Shown here piece by piece: positions 54,031 to 64,000 of a stretch of DNA of 64,000 bases (position 1 is its first letter; every line of letters starts with the position of its first letter). Origin of the DNA: Notospermus geniculatus (lineage: Eukaryota; Nemertea; Pilidiophora; Heteronemertea; Lineidae); the NCBI GenBank assembly GCA_002633025.1, contig NMRB01000984.1:160030-224029 (forward strand), in the 5' to 3' direction. The notes beneath the pieces were generated by a model. The model searched no databases and had not been told where the DNA came from. It saw only the letters and a list, made by a program, of their open reading frames with translations. A program made the position numbers and the translations under genes.

Positions 54031-54086
54031 TATGCCCCTCCCACACTCGGCAATATATGTAAATATGTATATACATGTGTACTCAC

Positions 54087-57000
54087 CATCATCAAGTGTC
54101 TTCTCATTGGTCCAATTTGTCCTGTCTTTTATACGGCCTTTCTTGAAGTGGGGGTGATCCTCAGCGAGGCCTGTGTCAAATATGGCAACCTTCACACCAG
54201 CACCTGTGAAAAATACGATAATGATGTGTCAAGATGCCATAACTTTCCAGGCGAACTGAAAACTGGAGTACATCAGGTGATTTGAAGAGCAAGACCTTCA
54301 CTGTAAAAAAACACTGCACCTTTCTTTATACATATCGGCATAAAGGAATCAACCATAAAGGTTCAACTGACAAATTTAGCATTTTATAAATGTGGACAAT
54401 ATGCCTTTAAAACCCAACAGATTTGCATTCTGACGTTTCCATGTGATAGGCAAGACCCTTCTGCACATTCACTGCAAATTTTGTTGAATTCCGACTAGTT
54501 GATCTTATGATACAAAAGGTCTGAATTAATGAGAACCCCACGAACGATGTGTGTTCAGGGTCATCGGTGTACATTTGAATAGGCTGACGTACATTTGTAC
54601 ATGGAACACTAATTGTGCTGAAAATAGCTCAGTTATCGTCAGAAATGGAATTCAAAGCATCATGTTGGCAGGTTCATGTACCTCTTCACCACAAAAAAAG
54701 TTGAAGCTCGTGCCTATTACGTAAAGCCAAAATTCAGGCAGTGAGAGACATCTGGTGGCAACAAAGGAAGTGTCTCCCTCAGTAAGCTCATCGTTCGCAG
54801 TTAAACCTTTATGGTTGATTCCTTTATGATATCGGTAGTTAACAGACAAATTACAGAGTAACTGAATACTCACCTGAATGGCCCATACCCCAAAGGACCT
54901 CAGCTTGCAGTGCATTGGTGATCTGGCGTGGAATGGCACGGAGAAGTTTCCGATTCCTGTGGCGGACTGCTGAATGCCAATAGGTGTCGCTCTGCAACAG
55001 ACAGTGAAGAATACATTTAGAGCAAATTATGGTGTTCTCTCACAGGATTTTCAACTGTCAAGAACAAAGTCTTTTCATTGTAGCCAGCATTTGACAAGGA
55101 GCCCTTAATGTAAATCGGGTTGCCCCATACTTTCCTGTCGTACTGTAAAATAGGAATTTATCAGGTCTGGGCCTGACAGGTTGGAGGGTACTTGATCTGG
55201 GCTAGTAAATTTGGCACCAATCTTGGCCTACAAAACCATAAGATGGGATGGGATTATTACCAGTGTGAGACTTTTCCTGTTATTGATCGGCCTGGATGAG
55301 TGAAAACTCTGTGACCAGCAAGGGTTTTCATCCATGTCGTTACAAGGTGGTTTTGTTGGCCCTGAGAAGTGGATGTTTTTTTCCTCCTCCTCACCACCAT
55401 CTGTATCTGCATCTGACATATACATGACACTGTTCACACCCTCTGCATCTTCAACATCTGCGTCTGTATTCTGTCCTTCCTGACTGTGTTCTTCATCTTC
55501 ATCTAAAGATATAAAAATATATGTCTAAGATACATGTATATAAATATGTCTAAGATACATGTACACTGTATATACATTGGAGGGCTCCCCCTCCCCAATA
55601 TTTCCACTCATACCGATGCTTAGAGAATTTGTGTTTTAAGTGCAAAGTAAACACACCACCAGTATTAATTCAAACACACTGTACATGTACCCTCAGTGTA
55701 CACTGCAAGCAGAGGAAGGCACTGAAATGTGAGACCCCAAGATTGTACATTTTACCTTCCCTAGATACATGTAATATGTACAAGTAGGTGAAGGCCTGCA
55801 TGTAGGACTGCACATCCCTATAGAAAACTGAATGTGAAGCCTGAAGGTACCATAAACAAATAAACTCCTATGTTTGAACCCGACATGCCCGAAACCGACA
55901 GCTGGGCTTGGGTCTGAGCTGAAAACCCCTATGGTTGCTTTGTACATCTTTCATGATTTGAGACAAATGCTGAGAAAGTGTCTGCAAAAACCTACCAATG
56001 TATTTGAGTGTCCTGGTGACCTTTTTGTGAGGTACAACATATGTTTGATGCTTGGGTGACCACGGAGCGCTTGGATTCCATCTTTGAACCGACCACTCAG
56101 CTGAACAGGAAAGATAACTCTTATATTAGTAACAGGGTTTATGCTCTCACCTGAGCATTAAATTTATGACCTTTTTAAAGACTTTTAATGACTGAGTTGA
56201 TCTAAATTTAGGACCTGTTTCAGCGCTATTTCCAGGAGGCATGAAGGGTGAAAAAGGCAAATTACGTACCAGTACACTCTACTTAAAAGAAGTACAGGAT
56301 TCTTTTGACCTCGCCCTCAATTGGGATTCAGCTCAGTCTGTTAGTTCTGTAGGCCTAACCTACTGGACAATGCTAGAAAGTGCCTGAGGAAAACTCAAAT
56401 TTTTGACCTTTCGTTTTAAAGACTCAGATTAATTTTTATGACCAGACTGTTTCCTTGATTTAAAGACTTTTTATGACCTCTGAGCAAAATGGGCAAAATT
56501 TAAGGACTTTCAAAGGCCATTAAATCAAAACCTCAAATTTAAGGACTTTTAAAGACTTTTAAAGACCCGCATAAACCCTGAGTAAACAACGGCTCAACAT
56601 GAGCAGTGAGGAGTGGTTAAGAAGATATGGTGCACAAAATGCAGTCTGGCAGTTAACAACACAGAATAACGGAAATGAAATACCGTGTATATAATGTAAC
56701 CTAAGGTTAACTCTCACCTGAATGAGATCAAAGTCACTTGGATAGTTATCAACAGCGGCATTATGCCTCGCTGGATAATATTCCACGAGACGATGCCTGT
56801 GTCTCGCAGGGAGGCAGTGATGTAATTGGCTCGGGTATTCGTTGCATAATATCCATTGAAGATCACAATATATTCTGAAAAGATTGACACCAGAGTACAG
56901 AAGCATGTTCAGTGCAGCAAACTGAAGCACCCAACATTCCTAGTTCAGCTCTCTGGAGCACCCTCCTCCTTGTTCTTGATGATACCATGGATACAGATGG

Positions 57001-58457
57001 GGTATTTATTTAGGGCAAATTCTCAATAACAAATGCAGTAAAACCTCCATATAGTGAACGCCCTTGGGACCAGAAAAAGTGTTCACTATATGGAGGTGTT
57101 CACTATGAGGAGGGCCCGTATGGTTAATGCAAAGAAATAATTGGGACCGAAAATGAACGTTCGTTATTCAGAGGTTGTTCACTATTCGGAGGTGTTCACT
57201 AACGGAGGTTTTACTGTGGTGAAATCTGTAAGTGTAACTGTAATATTCAATTTGTGTCCACATTCAGGCCAAGGACAAGGATTCCAAGATATGGTACTGG
57301 TACAGTAATTGAGTTTGAAGACAGGTATGCTTACATTGCCATTTGAGAGGAATTCCTCTGAGATTACATGGACTACAGTGAAGACAAGCAGTGCACAGCA
57401 CATGTTATGTGTCTGTAGACTACAGGCAGAGGAAACTTGGAAAGCATGCATTCAACAGATGATAGGCCTAAGTCAGAAGTACTGACTATTGGATTTTAGA
57501 TCGAAATGCAATACATCATGCCACACTTCATTAAAACAATTCATATGAGATCCACAACACATGTTGACGACTGACTCAATTGCCAACAGCAGGCTCTTCA
57601 TTAGATGACGAATGCCAATAATTGGCAACAGGATCAATGTCTTGACGACCAATATCACAGCATGTTACATTTACATGTACATGTAGGTACACATGGGGTA
57701 ACACGTGTCATGAAACATTCACAAGACTGCAGTGAGATTCTGTGAGGGATATAGTCCCATCTCTTTGCCTAGAAATTTTTGTTGATATTGAGTAACAGGA
57801 TGACGTTGTTGACGGTTGCCCCTCTGACATGGGCTGTCCAGACTGTTTTATTCTCTGCCTCTCAGGCCTGAGCCGTCTACGAAATGAACTGATGAGTCAC
57901 TATGCCACTAGATCAGGATCAAAATAAGATATTCCCAAACCTCAAGAATGACAACCTTTTCAACCTGACCCACTGACACACTGATAAGTGATTTAGGTAA
58001 GGTAAATGACAATTCTAGTTGTAAATAAACATTTAGGAGAATACAGATACCTGGCGTTTCTAGCCAATACGCAAATCGAGAAAATACTAGTGTACATGTA
58101 CATGTAATCTTTCCAAACCCAGCCTGTCGACATTGTCATTTGTAATTTTGAAGGGCTACATGTAGATCTTACAATGCCATTCATCAAAAAGACAGCATTA
58201 CAAGATTACTACTTACCATTCTCTACCACACTCGTTTTGAATTCTGCCTTCACTGTCCTGATACGGTCTGATCCTGAACAATTTCCTGCCCCTGATCCAG
58301 GGCTTGAGGCTGAACTTGCAGTCGTAGGGTGTGTAGAAACTAACGGAGTGAATGGCTGCAGTGTTCTGTCTGTGAGAACATGACAACTTCCACTAAGATA
58401 AATTATTATGAACAAGAATGTTTTGATCAAATGTAATTTTGGAGTTCGTTCTCTCAT
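54087..58457 (-). CDS. MBTPS1: Membrane-bound transcription factor site-1 protease, first six coding exons
   Basis: Minus-strand exons 58217-58457, 56718-56874, 55996-56100, 55261-55502, 54874-54991 and 54087-54203, all with GT-AG borders. Exon 1 begins with a signal peptide (MRERTPKLHLIKTFLFII). Exons 1-3 give the pro-domain (VKAEFKTSVVEN, EYIVIFNGYY, DNYPSDFDLIQ, KKVTRTLKY). Exon 5 carries the autoprocessing-type RNRKLLRAIPRQ, and exon 6 the catalytic aspartate segment VAIFDTGLAEDHPHF and TNWTNEKTLDDG. S1P is a Golgi/ER subtilisin-like protease that activates SREBP, ATF6 and others. The His and Ser catalytic regions are absent: no exon follows before 52860. Reading across exon 2 (near 56781) and exon 3 (near 56040) each requires one extra base, so either the assembly has indel errors or the gene is a pseudogene. 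Exon 4 has an acidic insert (GGEEEEK) not obvious in vertebrates. Confidence 0.85.
57036..57216. mobile_element. 181-bp pogo-like MITE in MBTPS1 intron 1
   Basis: Starts CAGTAAAACCTCC and ends GGAGGTTTTACTG, with several internal GTTCACTAT...GGAGGTG repeats. Related in structure to 799-970. Confidence 0.75.
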
Positions 58458-58912
58458 AATGCTGCCAAGTATGATCCTTTGTTGAATGAATGTTTGACAA
58501 CAGATGACTCATTCCTTGTAAATCTCAGCTAAGTCACTATCACCAACTGTTTCTCCAACAATTCATGAACTGGTAATTCCAAAGCATACATTATCCACTT
58601 GTACTCTGAAATGAAAATAAGCAAAGTGATTGACAGTGCCATGCCTCAAGGCATTGCGATTGGCCATCGGAACGAGTAGGCCTAGCTAGAGTACCGTAGG
58701 CCTACATATGATCATAGGCCTACTGAGCGTTACTTTCTTTGTAAGATCAACTGATGGTCTGCAGTGAGCTTGGTGAGTGCTGCAATAGGCCTACAGTAGC
58801 ACAACCATTCATTCCTCCCAGCCAGTCCCCCACACAGACAGACGCAAGACAAAGTCAAAGTGCTTTCATGACAATATGCTTCCGATCGAGATGCCTTTTT
58901 TTCTTCGTCGAC
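58458..58912. promoter_or_regulatory. 5' flank of MBTPS1
   Basis: Presumed 5' UTR and proximal promoter of MBTPS1 (minus strand), which faces away from the peptidase-like gene. No TATA or clear factor site stands out; repeated AGGCCTAC words are common across the window and are not specific. Confidence 0.35.
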
Positions 58913-60876
58913 TTTTTGATTTCTGCCATGTCTGTCGTCCTGTCCTGACTTATGTCTTCTCTAGAACGCCAATGGTACTCCCAGATAGGCCTAGCCAGCC
59001 TCGTTCTTCGGCGGTCGATCACGGCACTGCCACTGTGAAGTGAGGTGTAAAATTATAAAAATATATAGACTACGGTATTGTAGGCCTGTCGAAAAATAGC
59101 AAGGCCAAGCCGGGGAGGATGAGCTGGCACTTGCCCTCGCTCTCGTAATCATTAATTAGGCCTATCGGAGGATTCCAGTAGAGTAGCTAGGCCTAGGCCT
59201 ACACATTGACGTTGTCATTGAGAGTTGAGTCAGCTCTGCCAAATTCAAATTCATAATAATTCGTGAATTGAAGCCATGTGCAAACTGGCTTCAGTGACAG
59301 GTGCATCAATCAACGCACAGCCTGTACATGGTGTACATGCATGTCCCGTGTGTAGTGTAGGCCTAGCCTATTTGCACTGACTGCAATGCATCCTCGTGCA
59401 TCAATCTGCACACACACTGCTGTGTACACAGCACAGGGCAGCCAGCCCTTCGACTACTCTCATGCTCTCAAACGCTAAATCTACACCATTCACGAGCGGC
59501 CTTCAGAAGAAAACTAACCAGGAAGAACCTCCATTATTTTATACACATTTTGATTTCTGCCATGTCTGTCGTCCTGTCCTGACTTATGTCTTCTCTAGAA
59601 CGCCAATGGTACTCCCAGATAGGCCTAGCCAGCCTCGTTCGTCGGCGGTCGATCACGGCACTGTGAAGTGAGGTGTAAAATTATAAAAATATATAGACTA
59701 CGGTATTGTAGGCCTGTCGAAAAATAGCAAGGCCAAGCCGGGGAGGATGAGCTGGCACTTGCCCTCGCTCTCGTAATCATTAATTATCGGAGGATTCCAG
59801 TAGAGTAGCTACTCTTCATTCCAGTTCTGATTGGCGCGAGGTTAATCAACGATAGCTCCGCAACGCCTCGGCCGATTTTGATGAAACATACGTCAGTCGA
59901 CTTGTCTTTCTTGGCGGTATCTTATAATACAAGTTTCATCGGACTTTATTGCAGTTAAGTCGTTGAAATTGACCAAAATGTCATTTTCGCCGATCGGCTG
60001 CCTCCATTGAAATGACGTCATCGCCAGCGCCACACGAGGAACGTCAGATCGGACTTTTTGTTCGGGGGAGAGAAGCCTCTCAGACATTTCGCATCTGACC
60101 TCAGTTTATTCCATGCTAACAGAGATTTATTGTCCGTCAGATGAATAAAATTACATTTAGTGAAATATAGCAACGGAAAACATTCACATTTCCAGCACAC
60201 AATCTCACAACGGGAAAATGTTTGGCTGAACACGTGAACGCAGGAGCGGCTGCCCACCCCTACGAAAAATCGACGCGACCACGCAAAACACAGCGCTCGT
60301 AGCGGCCAAATCGTTGAACTACACTTTGTACACAACCTCTCGTGCAAATGTACAGGGGTAAAAATATCGAGAAATAGTGGGAATATCGCGATGAAACTTG
60401 GATTATAAGATACCGCAAAGAAAGACAAGTCTATTGACGTATAATTCGTCAAAATCGGCCCAGGCGTTGCGGAGCTATCGTTAAAAAACCTCGCGCCAAT
60501 CGGAACTGGAATGAACAGTAGGCCTAGCCTACACATTGTCATTGAGAGTTGAGTCAGCTCTGCCAAATTCAAATTCATAATAATTCGTGAATTGAAGCCA
60601 TGTGCAAACTGGCTTCAGTGACAGGTGCATCAATCAACGCACAGCCTGTACATGGTGTACATGCATGTCCCGTGTCCGCGTGTGTAGTGTAGGCCTAGCC
60701 TATTTGCACTGACTGCAATGCATCCTCGTGCATCAATCTGCACACACACTGCTGTGTACACAGCACAGGGCAGCCAGCCCTTCGACTCTCATGCTCTCAA
60801 ACGCTAAATCTACACCATTCACGAGCGGCCTTCAGAAGAAAACTAACCAGGAAGAACCTCCATTATTTTATACACA
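58913..60876. repeat. 634-bp tandem duplication of the divergent promoter region
   Basis: Block order A (58913-59188), B (59190-59547), A' (59548-59811), foldback, B' (60519-60876). A and A' share TTTCTGCCATGTCTGTCGTC, GCGGTCGATCACGGCACTG and GATGAGCTGGCACTTGCCC; B and B' share GAAGCCATGTGCAAACTGGC and CAACGCACAGCCTGTACATG. The offset is about 634 bp once the insertion is removed. B' ends immediately before the ATG of the plus-strand gene. Confidence 0.85.
59812..60518. mobile_element. 707-bp foldback element with TA target duplication
   Basis: Inverted arms of about 128 bp (CTSTTCATTCCAGTTC..., CGATAGCTCCGCAACGCC, GACTTGTCTTTCTT) enclose a ~450-bp centre. The site in the other duplicate (near 59188) is empty, so the insertion and its TA duplication are explicit. 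No ORF with transposase motifs. Confidence 0.85.
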
Positions 60877-62498
60877 ATGTCTGAAATCGGCGATGATCAC
60901 ACTAAAACAATTTTGGAGATATTCCAGAAGATATCGGCACATTTCAACGATCTTCCACTCCTCTTTCTTCTCATCCCTGTACANGTTTTGGGGGGGGGGG
61001 GAGACACTTTTCGGGGGTTATCTCAAACCCTGGTGGTAGAAAACCAAACATAGTGATGGTGGCCATGTGTCATTTCCCAAATTAACCAGTGGGAATTGAC
61101 AGACCTGATGCAAACATTACATGGAGCAGAGTGTTCCTTATTGTTGATTTCTTTATTACAGAGAAGCAGCTGAGCCAATCTTTGTCGACATTGATGTTGA
61201 AGATCAGGAAGCGTCCTCATCAGGCAACAATGGCCCTCTACAGAATACTGAGACAGAGCCAGAGGAAAAAGCAGCTAGTAACACACTGGTAGGTGATAGA
61301 AAAAGGTGGGAATTTCAAGTGGAATGGTTTTGGAACGAGTTATTTGTCCCAGGGTTCAGTAATACTAGTGAGTGATGACCGACACCCTTGTAATTGTACG
61401 ATTCTGATGTATTTGAGGGAAAATAAGTTGATTATCTAACAGCATTTACCGGTACTGACACAGCTGGCACTCTTCTGAGTTCTCTGGGATGGGCCTAACA
61501 GACACATGAAGCCTTGTTCTTTCAACATTTTCCTGTCAATTGTTTCAGCCCGAACATAGTCGGCTAGTTCACAAGAAACTGCACAAAAACTCCATTCAGA
61601 AAATAATGGTGTGGAGCGAGTATGAAGCATATATATCCCAAGTCAAACAGATAGGCTGGTCAGCATGTGGGCCTACCGCTGTAATCAATATACTGGTAAG
61701 TAAACATGGTGGTTTTGCAGTAAGCTATATTTTTCTGACCTTAATGGCGATTCTATTGGTGAATGATAACAGTACTGTGTGCCAATTATGGGCATTTACA
61801 TAATGAGATCTGGGTCAATCACTCTTGGGTTTTCGTAATGACGTCACTTATACTAGCAGTGTCTCTGATGCAGTTTTATGATTTGGAATACTTATGAAAT
61901 ATAATATGTTGGTATTTTTAACTCCTTCATTACTGATTTCAGAAAGCCTTCGATGTATTCTGTGATAAAGAAAAGGTGAATAGTGTGATAAAAACAAATC
62001 TACGTGCGGAGAAGGCTTCGGTGCCAGAGTACTTACTATCTCGGAGTGTGGCAGGTACGGCTGGGGAAATTGAAGTAGAAATTTGGGGACAGTTTTTGTG
62101 TTGGGCACATTCTGTATCTTTGCCCTCAAACTCAACTAATTGTAAGGGGAGTACTTTGGTTAGAGGCTGATACTACTAAATAACTAAGTGTATCTGAGGG
62201 GAACTCTGTTAAAATGATGATTGAAGATAGTCTTTAACCATGTTAACCAGTACCATAAGCTGATAAAATAGTTTATGCCAGTCCCTATAAAATTTTCATT
62301 GGTTTTCAGGAAGAAACTGAATATCATTTCCCCAACATTCACAACATTTTCTTGGTCTCTTTACAGGTACGACAGCACCCGATCTGATTGCCGGTATTCA
62401 CATGCTAACTGATGGTGCTATTTACGGACGTTTTTTCAGCTTTTATCCAAGACGGAAAGTCGATATCCTCAGGTGGCTGGGATATTGGATAAGTCGAG
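60877..62498 (+). CDS. C39-like cysteine peptidase fold protein, 5' part
   Basis: Plus-strand exons 61162-61288, 61549-61695, 61943-62054 and 62367-62498 with good AG/GT borders and compatible phases. A likely first exon is 60877-60983 (MSEIGDDHTKTILEIFQK), phase-compatible only if the N at 60984 is not an exon base. After an acidic linker (FVDIDVEDQEASSS), the fold begins with QIGWSACGPTAVINIL: the Gln and Cys-Gly-Pro are the oxyanion-hole and nucleophile arrangement of C39/papain-like peptidases. It continues with TAPDLIAGIHML and RWLGYWISRG. The catalytic His/Asp and the C-terminus lie beyond the recognised exons. I do not recognise a named orthologue. It is transcribed divergently from MBTPS1. 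Confidence 0.65.
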
Positions 62499-63407
62499 GT
62501 GAGCTGGTTGCCCGAGGGTCCATGGCTGACATAACTTGTCTGTTTCTCCAACTGCGGTCGAGGGCACTCACACGTTCATGTGGGAAACCAGGTTTTAATA
62601 GATTCAGCCAGCTTTGTTAAAGCTAACCTTAGTACATTTTGNTCCATATTAGTTTTCGGTGATAAAGGGTTAAAAAGCAACAAATGTACCTATCCAGCTG
62701 TGTAGGATCAGGAAGGGGTTAAACAGGATATATTTTCACAATAGCTAATGCCTCTCCTTTGTAAACACCAGATGACTGATGTCAGTATTCATTCTGTGTC
62801 ACAAACACTGTTATTTCAATGAGAGTTTGAATTTCCCACCTTTTGGTGACTGTCCTACACCCACACTCCAGGCAGAGCTGCTCAGTAAGGTGCTCAGATA
62901 GTCAAATTTGAAACACCACGTGTCGGGCAGATCCAGTGCGTCTGGCAGTCGGGGCATGTCCTTGTGCCAACACAGAAACCCCCATAAAGGGCCAGGAACT
63001 TCAGAGGAAGGTTTTGGGGATGGATTGGAGACTTTGAACTAGAAAATTTCTGTTTTACTGTTAAGTTTTCGAAGCCTTCCGGGAAGACCGTTCAGGATCC
63101 GAATGAATCCCGCCGGCGGGACACTGCACAGCCGGTCAGGCCGGCGTTGCCTTGGAGTAATTGTTGGGTTGAAAATGGGCATTTTGTAAATCACAAAAGA
63201 TGGGCAGAGCAATTTAAGGACTTTTCAAGGATTTATTGGCTATTTGGTGCAATTCACTGACTTTTCAAGGACCAAGTTCAATTCAATGACTTTTCCAGGA
63301 TTTAATGACCGCTACGAACCCTGAATGACGCTGAATATCGAAAGGAAACAACATCTACTTGCAAGCAACATGTCCAAAACATTTCAAAAGAAAATCTGAA
63401 GTTGTTT
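62499..63407. other. Intron or 3' flank; no further exon recognised
   Basis: The peptidase-like frame ends in phase 1 at 62498. No convincing continuation is visible. An N lies at 62642. Confidence 0.35.
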
Positions 63408-63655
63408 TTAAAGATAATATATCACGACTTCATTGTTTACGTTTAATGTTTGTAAACATTGATGTTTACATTATGTTATTTTGGGGCATGCCAACCCACC
63501 AAATTGAATATTTTCAGTATCAAAAGAATTTCTAGAGGGGCACGCCACCAACAAATTACTCATAAGACAAAGAAAAACGAGAAATAAACCAACAAAATGT
63601 AAATAAACAATGATTTTCGTGGCCCGCGAAAATATCCGCGATATATTATCTTTAA
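63408..63655. repeat. Foldback, AT-rich
   Basis: TTAAAGATAATATATCACG and TCATTGTTTAC on the left are matched inverted by GTAAATAAACAATGA and CGCGATATATTATCTTTAA on the right. Confidence 0.65.
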
Positions 63656-63725
63656 GTTATCAGTCAGACAAGAGAAAAGCGACCGCCCGGACGCCTGCAC
63701 TTTCAGTAATTTAATATTGTTAATA

Positions 63726-63965
63726 AATATGTTGGTTTTTAGTGCTTTTTTTTCTGATGAGCTATTACAGTCATGGACATAAATTTTCTCATCACCTAAT
63801 ACCGTGACTATTTCAAATACTACTGGACCAATTTTAACACGGTTTGTTCCGCATGAATATACATCTTATTTGTCATATTTCTGCATCAAAATTTTGGAAA
63901 TATTGAGATGTCATAATTATGTAATAATAGCTCATCAGAAAAAATCTTAAAAATCAACATTTTTA
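63726..63965. repeat. Foldback at window edge
   Basis: ATATGTTGGTTTTTAGTGC and TCTGATGAGCTATTA on the left, TAATAGCTCATCAGA and AAAAATCAACATT on the right. Probably a TIR element; no coding content. Confidence 0.65.
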
Positions 63966-64000
63966 TTATGTAACTCTTTTGTGATTTTTGTTATAGTTAT

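Larger units (their letters stand above)
52861..54086. other. Break between nucleoside hydrolase and MBTPS1
   Basis: Contains an N at 53340, a foldback (53413-53645) and a palindromic block (53890-54030). Neither the missing upstream exons of the hydrolase nor MBTPS1 exon 7 onward can be found. An assembly join or deletion is likely. Confidence 0.6.

Noticed and set aside
52537-54203. Possible fusion of MBTPS1 exon 6 to the nucleoside hydrolase exon
   Set aside because: Exon 6 ends in phase 1 while the hydrolase exon begins in phase 0, so a direct splice would break the frame.

Overview
This is eukaryotic DNA from an intron-rich animal. It has GT-AG exons, short TACATGTA-type words, many AGGCCTA words and a very high load of foldback transposons, DIRS, BEL/Pao, CR1/L2-like and mariner-type elements. 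Together these suggest a marine invertebrate, either a non-vertebrate deuterostome or a lophotrochozoan. I cannot name the species. There are no operons, CRISPR arrays or bacterial features. Isolated single N characters (13647, 53340, 60984, 62642) fall at places where genes or repeats break, so they may mark assembly joins.

Layout. 1-3182: palindromic repeats, no convincing gene. 3183-6566: an intronless ORF of about 1127 aa, with 16-17 near-identical ankyrin repeats fused to a Mab-21/cGAS-like nucleotidyltransferase that keeps its catalytic acidic residues. 7.0-9.2 kb: tandem repeats and a mariner fragment. 9.4-18.1 kb: a decayed BEL/Pao retrotransposon split by three later insertions (a Mutator-like element with a 10-bp target duplication, a CR1/L2-like LINE and a tRNA-derived repeat). 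18.9-27.4 kb: rearranged DIRS-type tyrosine-recombinase retrotransposon copies on the minus strand. 27.9-38.7 kb: dense foldback elements inside and around a four-exon minus-strand gene for a small secreted protein with two homologous six-cysteine modules. 39.8-43.7 kb: an apparently intact 3.8-kb DNA transposon with TIRs of about 450 bp, a CTAA target duplication and a two-exon transposase. 43.7-52.5 kb: duplicated blocks, a tRNA-like repeat, small hAT-like and foldback elements and a tandem array.

52.5-62.5 kb: host genes. The last exon of a nucleoside hydrolase and the first six coding exons of membrane-bound transcription factor site-1 protease (MBTPS1) lie on the minus strand. Facing away from MBTPS1 on the plus strand is a gene with a C39-like cysteine peptidase motif. 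Their shared upstream region carries a tandem duplication of about 634 bp whose second copy holds a 707-bp foldback element.

The genes do not form a pathway. The most interesting items are the ankyrin-cGLR fusion (candidate innate immune sensor), the two-module cysteine-rich secreted protein, and the long-TIR transposon.
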